DNA from: an uncultured Lachnospiraceae bacterium
GTDB taxonomy: Bacteria > Bacillota > Clostridia > Lachnospirales > Lachnospiraceae
Direction: 5' to 3'
Assembly: GCA_910588755.1 (NCBI GenBank)
Contig: CAJUQZ010000061.1
Location: forward strand, 1,148 to 23,936
Length of the DNA: 22,789 nt
Every line of letters begins with the position of its first letter. Position 1 is the stretch's first letter. Both the position numbers and the translations under genes were made by a program. Below, in pieces: positions 6,923 through 14,964 of this stretch. The notes beneath the pieces were generated by a model. That model worked only from the letters and a program-made list of their open reading frames with translations. It did not search any database and was not told the origin of the DNA.

Positions 6923-8296
6923 TTACATATTCACTTTTGGCAGTGCCGCAATGCTCCTTGCAAGCTCCTCGTCCGTGGGAACATAGTCCACCATCTCCCC
7001 GTCATTGAACTTCTGGTATGCGACCATGTCAAAATATCCGGTTCCGGTCAGACCAAACACGATGTTTTTCTCCTCGCCGGTCTCCTTGCACTTTAGTGCC
7101 TCATCGATTGCCACCCTGATCGCATGGCTGCTCTCAGGCGCCGGCAGGATGCCTTCCACTCGCGCAAATGTCTGGGCTGCCTGAAATACCTCTGTCTGCT
7201 CCACACTTCTCGCTGATATGATCTTGTCATCATACAGCTGTGACACGATCGAACTCATCCCATGATAGCGCAGTCCGCCGGCATGATTTGCGGATGGAAT
7301 AAAGCCGCTTCCGAGTGTGTACATCTTCGCCAGCGGACAGATTTTTCCCGTATCGCAGTAGTCATACGCATAGACTCCTCTCGTAAGGCTCGGGCAGGAA
7401 GCCGGCTCGACTGCGATGATCTCATAGTCGGCCTCCCCCCGCAGAATCTCCCCGACAAACGGAGAGATCAGCCCGCCTAAGTTGGAGCCGCCACCCGCAC
7501 AGCCTATGATCATATCCGCCTTGATGCCGTATTTATCCAGCGCAGACTTTGTCTCAAGCCCGATGATCGTCTGATGCAGCAGCACCTGCGACAACACAGA
7601 ACCCAGCACATAGCGGTATCCCTCCTGGGACGTAGCTGCCTCGACCGCCTCTGAGATGGCACAGCCAAGACTTCCTGTCGTTCCTGGGAACTCCGCGTTG
7701 ATCTTCCGGCCGACATTGGTGAGCATGGACGGCGACGGTGTCACCTTCGCGCCGTAGGTCCGCATCACCTCGCGCCGAAACGGCTTCTGCTCATAGGAGC
7801 ATTTGACCATATATACTTTGCAGTCCAGTCCAAAATAGGAACACGCCATGGAAAGGGCCGTTCCCCACTGGCCGGCTCCGGTCTCAGTGGTCACGCCTTT
7901 GAGTCCCTGTTTCTTTGCATAGTAGGCCTGGGCAATGGCGGAGTTCAGCTTGTGGCTGCCGCTGGTGTTATTGCCCTCGAATTTGTAATAGATCTTCGCA
8001 GGCGTCTGAAGCTTCTCCTCCAGACAGTAGGCGCGGACCAGCGGAGACGGACGGTACATCTTATAGAAATCACGAATCTCCGTGGGAATATCGAAATAAG
8101 CCGTCTCATCATCCAGTTCCTGCTTCGCCAGCTCCCTGCAGAAGATGCTCGAAAGCTCCTCCACCGTGATCGGCTTCATCGTCGCCGGATTCAAGATTGG
8201 CGCGGGCTTGTTCTTCATATCCGCCCTCACGTTGTACCACTGCCTGGGCATCTCATTCTCTTCCAGATAAATTTTGTATGGTATTTTGTCACTCAT
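6923..8296 (-). CDS. trpB: TrpB2-type tryptophan synthase beta chain (PLP enzyme)
   Basis: 457 residues, longer than TrpB1 (about 390-400) and typical of the TrpB2 branch, which has an N-terminal extension. It makes L-tryptophan from indole and L-serine using PLP. The PLP lysine is K116 in NNTSGSHKLN. The ETGAGQWG loop (from E138) supplies the catalytic Glu; the W in place of the TrpB1 His is typical of TrpB2. The phosphate-binding glycine loop is GCAGGGSNLGG. No trpA or other trp genes are nearby, so it may salvage free indole or act on O-phosphoserine-like substrates (inference from the subfamily). ATG 8296 has a weak GAGAG site. The leader from its own promoter is only about 45 nt, too short for a T-box or a peptide attenuator. 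Confidence 0.93.
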   Translation of the reverse strand: MSDKIPYKIYLEENEMPRQWYNVRADMKNKPAPILNPATMKPITVEELSSIFCRELAKQELDDETAYFDIPTEIRDFYKMYRPSPLVRAYCLEEKLQTPAKIYYKFEGNNTSGSHKLNSAIAQAYYAKKQGLKGVTTETGAGQWGTALSMACSYFGLDCKVYMVKCSYEQKPFRREVMRTYGAKVTPSPSMLTNVGRKINAEFPGTTGSLGCAISEAVEAATSQEGYRYVLGSVLSQVLLHQTIIGLETKSALDKYGIKADMIIGCAGGGSNLGGLISPFVGEILRGEADYEIIAVEPASCPSLTRGVYAYDYCDTGKICPLAKMYTLGSGFIPSANHAGGLRYHGMSSIVSQLYDDKIISARSVEQTEVFQAAQTFARVEGILPAPESSHAIRVAIDEALKCKETGEEKNIVFGLTGTGYFDMVAYQKFNDGEMVDYVPTDEELARSIAALPKVNM

Positions 8297-8344
8297 GTTC
8301 AGATCTCTCTTTCTTTTCTTGATTTATTTTATGCATACCTCATG

Positions 8345-8373
8345 ATTATACACTTTATCATCGCAAAAGTAAA
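8345..8373 (-). promoter_or_regulatory. Promoter of the trpB2-type gene
   Basis: Minus-strand -35 TTTACT (8368-8373), a 17-nt spacer and -10 TATAAT (8345-8350), in the 89-nt gap after the solute-binding protein gene. The predicted start is near 8338. Confidence 0.7.
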
Positions 8374-8385
8374 GGTTTGCAGCAT

Positions 8386-9690
8386 TTACTGCCTCAAGGA
8401 CTCCTCCTGAATCCGGTCAAACTCCGCCATGCACGCGTCAACCGATGCGCCGTTAAGCAGCATGCGCACGATAAGACAGGTATTTCCCCACTGTTCCACC
8501 TTCATCGACGCGTTTGAGCCAAGGACAAACACATTCTCGTTGATCCGGTCGTTGAGCGGCTTGAGCGCGGGAATGCAGTCCACCTCGATATTTTTTGACG
8601 GGGAAATCACCTTATTGGTCTCTGTGTAAACCTGAAGCGCCTCGTCAGAAACCATGATGTCCAGCATCGCCATCGCGTCCTCAGCGTGCTTTGCATTGCT
8701 TCCAACTGCAAACCCGGTTATGGGCATGACCGGCATCTGTCCCCTGTTGCTTGGAAAGCCGATGACCAGCATGTTAAAATCCGGGTTTCCGTAAGCGGTC
8801 TCGGTGTTTGCAGCCCCCCAGTATGCCATGACAATCGGTGTCTTCTGCGCCAGGAAATCAGCGCCCTCACCCTCAATCGCCTCACTGACATACGCCTTCT
8901 TCGCATCAATATAGCCCTGATCGATCATCTCCTGCAAAAACGCAAAGCCAGGGCGCATGTAATCGCTGTATTTTTTCTCGCCGCTGTTGAGGGCTGCAAT
9001 CTCCGCCTCCGTGTTTCCGCCGTTGTACAGATCCGCATACGCCTGCGCGAGCACAAAGGTTTCGAGCCACCAGCGGTTTGCGCCGACCGGCGTCTCTATC
9101 CCGTTCTCCTTAAACACCCTGCAGCACGCCAAAAACTCTTCCGGCGTATCCGGCAGCTCCAGCCCATACTGGTCAAACATATCCTTATTGATGAACAAAC
9201 CGTACACGACAACCTCCTGCGGTATCGCTACCAGCTTTCCATCCACGACATTTGCCGTCTTTACCACATCACGCAGGTTCTTTGCGCTGTCAAGTCCCGA
9301 CAGGTCCATCAGCTTTCCCTCCATAGCCAGCGTCCGGATGGTATCGGGATTGAGCAGGTACAGGTCATCCATATCATTGCGTGCCCTGTCAAGCGCCACG
9401 TCGTCATACGTTTTGTCCTGATAATCTTCCGCCGTGTACGTGATGTATTCCATCGTCACGCCAAGCCGCTCCTCCGCCATAATAACGGTCTTCTCCGACG
9501 CGCTTCTTGCCACGTTCTCAGCGTCAGGCTTCATCTTCTCCATCGGACTGTAGAGGACCACTGTCCGCTTATCCTCCTTCTCAAAAGTCATCAGCCTGCT
9601 GTCCTGTTTGTTCCCGCCACATGCACTGAACATGAGTACTGCTATTCCTGTCAGGCAAAACGCTGCCATTTTCTTAATCTGTTCTCTCAC
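8386..9690 (-). CDS. Extracellular solute-binding lipoprotein, probable sensory partner of the upstream kinase
   Basis: 434 residues. An N-terminal lipoprotein signal (basic MREQIKKM, hydrophobic stretch, FSAC lipobox) puts the mature Cys24 on the outer face of the membrane. The rest has the look of an ABC-type sugar/family-1 binding protein: two lobes, GKLVAIPQEVVVYGLFINKDMFDQYGLELPDTPEEF, later GQMPVMPITGFAVG and a C-terminal helical region. No permease or ATPase gene is adjacent. It instead follows a membrane-bound hybrid histidine kinase by 119 nt, which fits a binding protein that presents ligand to the kinase (inference). The start is GTG 9690, with AAAGGA about 13 nt upstream, a long spacing; ATG 9669 has no site and would cut the signal peptide. 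Ligand unknown. Confidence 0.85.
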   Translation of the reverse strand: MREQIKKMAAFCLTGIAVLMFSACGGNKQDSRLMTFEKEDKRTVVLYSPMEKMKPDAENVARSASEKTVIMAEERLGVTMEYITYTAEDYQDKTYDDVALDRARNDMDDLYLLNPDTIRTLAMEGKLMDLSGLDSAKNLRDVVKTANVVDGKLVAIPQEVVVYGLFINKDMFDQYGLELPDTPEEFLACCRVFKENGIETPVGANRWWLETFVLAQAYADLYNGGNTEAEIAALNSGEKKYSDYMRPGFAFLQEMIDQGYIDAKKAYVSEAIEGEGADFLAQKTPIVMAYWGAANTETAYGNPDFNMLVIGFPSNRGQMPVMPITGFAVGSNAKHAEDAMAMLDIMVSDEALQVYTETNKVISPSKNIEVDCIPALKPLNDRINENVFVLGSNASMKVEQWGNTCLIVRMLLNGASVDACMAEFDRIQEESLRQ

Positions 9691-9809
9691 TCTATTTCAT
9701 TATTCCTTTCCAATCATCCATGTCACACTGTGATCCCACGAAGTTTTTGATAATCTGTTTTGATCAAACTTCCAGAGTTTTTGCAGTATAAGAGTCTTGT
9801 GATAACATC

Positions 9810-12428
9810 TTATGATTTTTGTTCCAAAACACACTGCGCTATCGCTTTTTTTAACAACGCCACATCAATCGGCTTTGCCAGATGAACATTCATTCCTGCA
9901 TCGAGCACCTCTTTCTCGTCCTCCGCAAACGCGTTCGCTGTCATGGCGATAATCGGTATCGTCCCTGCGTCCTGGCGCGCCAGCGCCCTGATCGCTCTCG
10001 TCGCAGCGTAACCGTTCATAACAGGCATTTGAACATCCATCAATATCGCGTCAAATTCCCCCTGTGCGGCCTGTTCAAAGCGCTCCACCACCAGCTGCCC
10101 GTTCTCGACAATCTCACAGTCGGCCCCCTCGATCAACAGGATTTCCTTTAAGATCTCGGCATTGATCTCATTGTCCTCCGCCGCCAGGAAATGCAGCCCT
10201 TCCAGACTGTGTATACCCTCGTTTTGTGTGATGTCCTTGCCGCCCTGCACAGCCCGCAGCTCCAGAACCTTCTCCTGAACCGCAGACACAAAAAACGGTT
10301 TCGCAAGCAGGCCCGTATTTGGCAATCGGAGTGCCTCCTCTGTATCTTTCGCCTCATAGTCTGCCAGAAACAGCATGAGCACCGTATCTGGCAGAAGTGC
10401 CTGCAGTTCCTTTATCTTCTGGATTCCCTCTGTCTCAACAATGTTCCAGTCAACCAGAATCAGCTGATAACACACCGTCTGCCCGCGATTCAGCAACCGC
10501 AACGCCTCCTTTGCGGTCAGGACCGTGTCTGTCACAACGCCGGAATCTTTCATCAATAACTGAATATTTTCACAGACCTCCTGTTCCCCGTCCACTGCCA
10601 GAATCCGCGAAATACCGCTGTCCTCCCAGAATTTTTTATAGGCATGTTCCTCTGGTATCCGCAGCTCCAGCTCAACGCGAAAGAGTGTTCCCTTATTGAC
10701 CTCGCTCGACACATCGATCGTTCCGCCCATCAGCTCCACGATGTTTTTGGTAATCGCCATGCCAAGCCCTGTGCCCTGCACCTTGTTCGTCGTGCTGTTC
10801 TCCGCCCTCGTGAACGCGTCAAACACCACCTTGAGGTACTCTGGCGTCATTCCGTACCCGTCATCCTGTACTTCGATCCGAAGCCGCTCGTACTGTGGAC
10901 TGCGCTGTTTCCTGCCAATGATGCGGAACCAGATATTCCCACCCTCCTGTGTGTATTTGACTGCGTTGGAGAGAAGATTCATCAGAATCTGGTTGATTCT
11001 CGTCTCATCCCCCAGCAGATACTCATGTATTACATTGGCGACTTCTACATGAAACTTCTGGTGTCTTGCCACCGCCATCGGACGAATGATCGCGTCCACG
11101 GAGGACACCAGATCATTCAGTGTAAACTCCTCGACTGAGAGCACCACCTTGCCGCTTTCAATCTTTGAGACATCAAGAATATCATTGATCAGACTAAGCA
11201 GGTGCTGCCCTGACGCCATAATTTTCTTTGTGTATTCCCGCACTTTTTCCGGATTGTCCGCATCCTTTGCCAGCAGCGTCGTAAAGCCAATCACCGCATT
11301 CATCGGCGTGCGGATATCATGCGACATGTTTGACAGGAACATAGTCTTGGAATTACTCGCAATCTGCGCCGCCTGCAACGCTTCGGCCAGCTGTTTGTTG
11401 TACAGCTCACGCTCCTTCTCGCGCTCTTCCCTGAGCCTGTTCTGCTGCCGCTGGTTCAGATAGTAGATCCCACAACACAGGAAAAATGCCGTCAGCATCA
11501 CCGCAACAACGATAAAGATATTCTGGTTTACCGTGTCTCCCTCCTGCTGGATCGCCTCGATCGGCACATACCCGATCAGATACAGCGTTCCCTCATTCAC
11601 GGACCACATGTAGATCAGCGAATTTTTGCCGCGGATATCGTGGTTGAACATAATGCTTTTCCCATTTTGGACGCTCGCAGTCATCTCCTCTAAAAGCCCC
11701 TCGTCCAGAATATCATTTGCATGGAAAAAATCCTCCAGGTTCAGATGCCCCGCGCTGCGCTCTCCCATCCCTTTTGGTTTGAGCACCAGCCGCTCACTCT
11801 GAGCGTCCATGATATAGAGCATCGCCCGCTTGTTGTAGAATCCATCGGGCAGGGATTTGTCCAGCGAGTCATAGATATATTCAATATAGAGCGATGCAAT
11901 CTCCTTTCCATCACGCTTAACAGGGCACTTTAGAGTGTACGCCCATGTCCCCATAAAATTCACATAAGACTCGGAAACGGCCAGTCCGTCCACAGTTCCT
12001 CCCGCCGAGAAATCAAGCCCCTCCTCCGAAAAAGCCTCACCCAAGTTGGACACACCCACCGTCTGGCCATCCAGAATCAATGATATTTTGACCATTGTTG
12101 AATTCTTTTGATACGTCTGGATATATTTCATAGGATCTGGTGCCTGCGCGACCTCCTGCGCCATCAACTGCTGAAACTCCGCCTCCTTGTTGAGCACAGC
12201 CTCGATTGTACTCTCAATCAGATCCAGATTCTCGCTGAGATTCTGGATTGCCGATGCCTCCATCTCCTCCGAAATCTTTTTCGCAACAGAAAACACAACA
12301 GCGCCCAGTATACAGAAAACGATTATGATAGAGAGCAGCAGCGAGATGCCTTTGTCTTCCCTTCGTCTGTATTGTCCCTTTTTCTGTTTCCTGTCCTGTA
12401 TCTTATTTTCTTCATGACCGATCCCCAT
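9810..12428 (-). CDS. Membrane hybrid histidine kinase with two receiver domains
   Basis: 872 residues. Order: cytoplasmic basic N-terminus; TM1 about 28-49; extracellular sensor about 50-300 (Cache-like in size and placement); TM2 about 304-324; coiled linker; HisKA with phospho-acceptor H370 in MSHDIRTPMN; HATPase with N-box N484-N488, DDGYGM 522-527 and GTGLGMA 552-558; REC1 about 607-725; REC2 about 745-868. REC2 is complete (E751-D752, D798, T830, K852). REC1 keeps D660 and K710 but has a single Asp (D613) where two acids are usual, so it may be weak. No Hpt or DNA-binding output is present, so phosphate must pass to a separate Hpt protein and regulator not in this window. It is followed by a solute-binding lipoprotein, the likely ligand-sensing partner. 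Ribosome binding site weak (GGGGAAG). Confidence 0.93.
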   Translation of the reverse strand: MGIGHEENKIQDRKQKKGQYRRREDKGISLLLSIIIVFCILGAVVFSVAKKISEEMEASAIQNLSENLDLIESTIEAVLNKEAEFQQLMAQEVAQAPDPMKYIQTYQKNSTMVKISLILDGQTVGVSNLGEAFSEEGLDFSAGGTVDGLAVSESYVNFMGTWAYTLKCPVKRDGKEIASLYIEYIYDSLDKSLPDGFYNKRAMLYIMDAQSERLVLKPKGMGERSAGHLNLEDFFHANDILDEGLLEEMTASVQNGKSIMFNHDIRGKNSLIYMWSVNEGTLYLIGYVPIEAIQQEGDTVNQNIFIVVAVMLTAFFLCCGIYYLNQRQQNRLREEREKERELYNKQLAEALQAAQIASNSKTMFLSNMSHDIRTPMNAVIGFTTLLAKDADNPEKVREYTKKIMASGQHLLSLINDILDVSKIESGKVVLSVEEFTLNDLVSSVDAIIRPMAVARHQKFHVEVANVIHEYLLGDETRINQILMNLLSNAVKYTQEGGNIWFRIIGRKQRSPQYERLRIEVQDDGYGMTPEYLKVVFDAFTRAENSTTNKVQGTGLGMAITKNIVELMGGTIDVSSEVNKGTLFRVELELRIPEEHAYKKFWEDSGISRILAVDGEQEVCENIQLLMKDSGVVTDTVLTAKEALRLLNRGQTVCYQLILVDWNIVETEGIQKIKELQALLPDTVLMLFLADYEAKDTEEALRLPNTGLLAKPFFVSAVQEKVLELRAVQGGKDITQNEGIHSLEGLHFLAAEDNEINAEILKEILLIEGADCEIVENGQLVVERFEQAAQGEFDAILMDVQMPVMNGYAATRAIRALARQDAGTIPIIAMTANAFAEDEKEVLDAGMNVHLAKPIDVALLKKAIAQCVLEQKS

Positions 12429-12521
12429 TTCTTATTCTTCCCCATTTCCGATCCCATCCGTCTGGAAGCCGTGAAAAGGGAATCTCCTCACCAGCCCCCC
12501 TAAATATACGATTGCAAGATT

Positions 12522-12551
12522 ATTATACGCGCATTTGTATTTTTATGTCAA
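12522..12551 (-). promoter_or_regulatory. Strong promoter of the kinase / solute-binding protein genes
   Basis: Minus-strand -35 TTGACA (12546-12551), an 18-nt spacer and -10 TATAAT (12522-12527), both full consensus. The leader to the kinase ATG at 12428 is about 87 nt. No separate convincing promoter was found in the 119-nt gap before the solute-binding protein gene, so that gene is probably co-transcribed. Confidence 0.8.
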
Positions 12552-12617
12552 TAAAGTTCGATTTTTTACCCCTTTATACAGTCGAACTGGAGTTTTGTTA
12601 TTCGCTCCGTTCCAGTA

Positions 12618-12662
12618 GAAAACAGGCAGGGAATGACGCTCTTTCGTTCCCTGCCCGTTTTC
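12618..12662 (-). terminator. Intrinsic terminator of the hydrogenase-chemoreceptor gene
   Basis: Two 16-nt arms, GAAAACAGGCAGGGAA (12618-12633) and TTCCCTGCCCGTTTTC (12647-12662), pair at 15 of 16 positions around a 13-nt loop. The GC core is flanked by A and T runs, as in bidirectional terminators. It lies 33 nt past the stop at 12696 and separates that gene from the downstream kinase promoter. Confidence 0.8.
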
Positions 12663-12695
12663 TATGCACAGGTCTGCGTCTCCGATACAGAACTG

Positions 12696-14651
12696 TCAGA
12701 GTGCACTGATCCTGTCAAACTTATTGTGTAGTTCCGTAGCAACCTGTCCTATCATCGTAGCGGACGCTGCAATCTCCTCTGTGCTCGCCGCCAGATTTGT
12801 GATCCGCTCATTTACATTGTCCACAACCTTCATCAGATTTTCCGAGCTCTCCATCAGCCTCGTCATCGCCGCCACGATCTGATCCTTATTCTTGCTGCTG
12901 TCGTCAGCCGCGCCCCTGCTGACATCGCTTAAAGTCTTGATCTCCTGCGCAACCACCGCAAATCCTTTTCCGACCTCACCAGCCCTTGCCGCCTCTATGG
13001 AAGCGTTGAGCGACAGCAGGTTTGTCTTTGCCGCAACCTTGGTAATATTCTCATTATTGCCGCCAAGCTGGTCTAACAGCTCGTGAATCTCGCCAAAGGA
13101 CTTCTTCATCTCGTCGCAGAAATCAACAACCTCCACCATCGCCATGCTGATGTTGGTGCTCTCCTCCGCATTGTTGTTGTTTCCGTCAATCATCTCGTCA
13201 ATGGACGCATTAAGCGTCGTAAACTCACCGTTCGCCTCCATAACCATCTCGCTGATCGTCTCGTTCTTCTGCGCCATCTCCGCGTTCTTGGCCTCCACCT
13301 CAAACGAGATCTCCTGTATGCGCTCCTTCTCCTCCTCCGCCACATTCTTAATGTAATGGACGCAGCTGTTCTTGTCATTGCAGCCGTTGAAAATAGCGGT
13401 CGCCATCTCCGTACAGGTATCATAGCCGCAGGCGCTGCAGTTAATATGCTGCTGTACGGTGTTGGTCTTGTTCATATCCGTAAAAATGGCAATAAGCTCT
13501 GGCTGGCTTGGCTTTTGTACCTCATTTCCCCTTGATTTATCGGTGTACTCGCGCATAAAATCATTCAGATTCAGGCGCGCAAACTGCCTGTTGAGGCTTC
13601 TAAGCCGCTGCGCGGGTGTCGCCTTTCTCGCCCATGCACTGCTCTTTCTGTTGGATTTGCTCGCCTCCTTGATCGCCTGCAGCTCATAGAGAATATCATC
13701 GGTCCTGGTCTTTTCCTCCTCCACACCAGTGCCGTAGATACAACCCTGCGCACAGTTGAGCGCATCAACCATAAAAGGAAGCCGCCTGCCTCCCAGAACC
13801 CGGTTTTTGTAATCCTCTAAGAAATCATACGCGTGCTTCTCCCCCTCAACCTGGCGTATAAACACTTCCTCGCCACAAAACCAGTATACATTCTCCTTGA
13901 GGCCGCCGGGCATGGGATAGATGGAACCCAGTCCATACTCGATCTCGTTTGGCGCGGGCTCCGCCTTGATATTGTGCTGCTTTGCGTACTTTGCCAGATG
14001 GTCAAAAGTCACATTATAGCTCACATAGCCCTTATTTTTCGGATCGCTGATCTCGTCCTTCTTGGCGATACATGGGCTGATAAAAGCAAGCTTGTCTGTG
14101 ATGCCTAAGTATTTTTTCGCATAGATCGCCGCGCACATGAGCGGGCTCTGCACTGGCACGAGCTTTGGTATCAGCTCTGGTATGTAATGTTCAATGTAAT
14201 TGACAATTGCGGGACATGGCTGGGAGATTCCCCCGTGAAAATTGTGTTCCGTGATATATTTGATATACCCCCAGGTCGTAATATCCGCCCCAAAACTTAC
14301 GCTTATGATACGGTTTACACCCAGTTTCTTTAATCCTCCAAGTATCTGACGGTACTCATTCGGATAGTTCGCCGCAAATGCAGGCGCCCACAGGACGGAC
14401 AGCTTTTCCCCCTTTGAGAGCGCTTCAAAAAAAGCCTCCGTGTCGTCCACAAACTCCCTCGCATTGTGTTCACACGCATCGAAGCAGGCGCCGCACGCGA
14501 TACATTTCTCGCCGTCCACCTCGATGCGCTGGAGTCCTGCTTCTGTCTTGACAGCCCGGTTGGCAACAATCACCGGACAGGCTGAGATACACTTGTTGCA
14601 GCCGATACATTTGTCATTTGTAAAAACCAATCCACTCTGATTCCCGTACAT
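12696..14651 (-). CDS. [FeFe]-hydrogenase-like sensor fused to a cytoplasmic chemoreceptor (MCP) domain
   Basis: 651 residues, numbered from ATG 14651. Two [4Fe-4S] ferredoxin motifs (C15/18/21/25 and C50/53/56/60) lead into an H-cluster domain. The four ligand cysteines are kept: C146 (QPCP), C194 (SPCIAKKDE), and C300 with C304 (NCAQGC). The proton-relay Cys of TSCCP is Pro, and the two relay glutamates after GAD-x-T are Tyr, so fast H2 turnover is unlikely. A further Fe-S motif (C405/408/413/430) precedes an MCP signalling domain at about 431-651, with the hairpin tip NLLSLNASIEAARAGEVGKGF. No membrane or HAMP segment is present, so it should be a soluble receptor acting through CheW/CheA. 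It resembles the sensory hydrogenase groups (HydS-like), but with MCP rather than PAS output. GAGAGG is 11 nt before ATG 14651; the in-frame GTG 14660 lies only 2 nt from it. Confidence 0.9.
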   Translation of the reverse strand: MYGNQSGLVFTNDKCIGCNKCISACPVIVANRAVKTEAGLQRIEVDGEKCIACGACFDACEHNAREFVDDTEAFFEALSKGEKLSVLWAPAFAANYPNEYRQILGGLKKLGVNRIISVSFGADITTWGYIKYITEHNFHGGISQPCPAIVNYIEHYIPELIPKLVPVQSPLMCAAIYAKKYLGITDKLAFISPCIAKKDEISDPKNKGYVSYNVTFDHLAKYAKQHNIKAEPAPNEIEYGLGSIYPMPGGLKENVYWFCGEEVFIRQVEGEKHAYDFLEDYKNRVLGGRRLPFMVDALNCAQGCIYGTGVEEEKTRTDDILYELQAIKEASKSNRKSSAWARKATPAQRLRSLNRQFARLNLNDFMREYTDKSRGNEVQKPSQPELIAIFTDMNKTNTVQQHINCSACGYDTCTEMATAIFNGCNDKNSCVHYIKNVAEEEKERIQEISFEVEAKNAEMAQKNETISEMVMEANGEFTTLNASIDEMIDGNNNNAEESTNISMAMVEVVDFCDEMKKSFGEIHELLDQLGGNNENITKVAAKTNLLSLNASIEAARAGEVGKGFAVVAQEIKTLSDVSRGAADDSSKNKDQIVAAMTRLMESSENLMKVVDNVNERITNLAASTEEIAASATMIGQVATELHNKFDRISAL

Positions 14652-14668
14652 TGTGTACACATCCTCTC

Positions 14669-14686
14669 TTGTTAATATATTAACAT
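14669..14686. promoter_or_regulatory. Probable Rex operator upstream of the hydrogenase-chemoreceptor
   Basis: The plus strand reads TTGTTAATATATTAACAT, matching the clostridial Rex consensus TTGTTAANNNNTTAACAA at 17 of 18 positions counting N; only the last base differs. The core is a perfect 14-bp palindrome (14671-14684). It sits immediately upstream of the ribosome binding site and at the expected transcription start if the -10 is TAAAAT (14693-14698). Rex is a repressor released by high NADH/NAD+, and in clostridia it controls fermentation and hydrogenase genes, so the site fits the function of the downstream gene. Confidence 0.7.
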
Positions 14687-14692
14687 ATCGTT

Positions 14693-14698
14693 ATTTTA
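14693..14698 (-). promoter_or_regulatory. Tentative -10 element of the hydrogenase-chemoreceptor gene
   Basis: TAAAAT on the minus strand, about 7 nt upstream of the Rex-like site. The matching -35 position (TGTACG) is poor, so this would be a weak or activator-dependent promoter. No convincing sigma-D (flagellar/chemotaxis) promoter was found. Confidence 0.35.
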
Positions 14699-14833
14699 AC
14701 ATAAAATTTTGTCTGCGTACACAATTCTTACTATTTTTTCGCTTTAAAATATATTTTTTTGTAACTTTTATACAATCGTTCTTTTCTTCGATTATTCAAA
14801 ATAGCACTTTCCAATATCAGCGTTTTGCATAAA

Positions 14834-14866
14834 GATGCATTTCTGAATATCTTTCAGAAATACATC
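14834..14866 (-). terminator. Long hairpin downstream of argS
   Basis: Arms 14834-14847 and 14853-14866 pair at 13 of 14 positions (one C-A mismatch) around a 5-nt loop. It lies about 100 nt past the argS stop and is followed on the minus strand by only TTTATG, so it is a possible terminator of the car-queH-argS transcript. The rest of the gene-free stretch 14652-14964 is AT-rich; apart from this hairpin, the Rex-like site and the -10 I see nothing in it. Confidence 0.4.
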
Positions 14867-14964
14867 AGCTGCAGCATCCTTCCCAGACAGATCTCACAAC
14901 CTGGCAATGTTCTGAGAATAGTATATTTGCATGAAAAAGATAACATCAATTGATATATTTTACC

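Noticed and set aside
8686..9750. A 354-codon open frame on the plus strand opposite the solute-binding protein gene
   Set aside because: It is fully antisense to a gene with a clear lipoprotein signal and family pattern, has Arg/His/Leu-rich shadow composition and no ribosome binding site.
14687..14725. A sigma-D (flagellar) promoter for the chemoreceptor gene
   Set aside because: AACGATAT resembles GCCGATAA only loosely and no TAAAGTTT-like -35 is at the right spacing.
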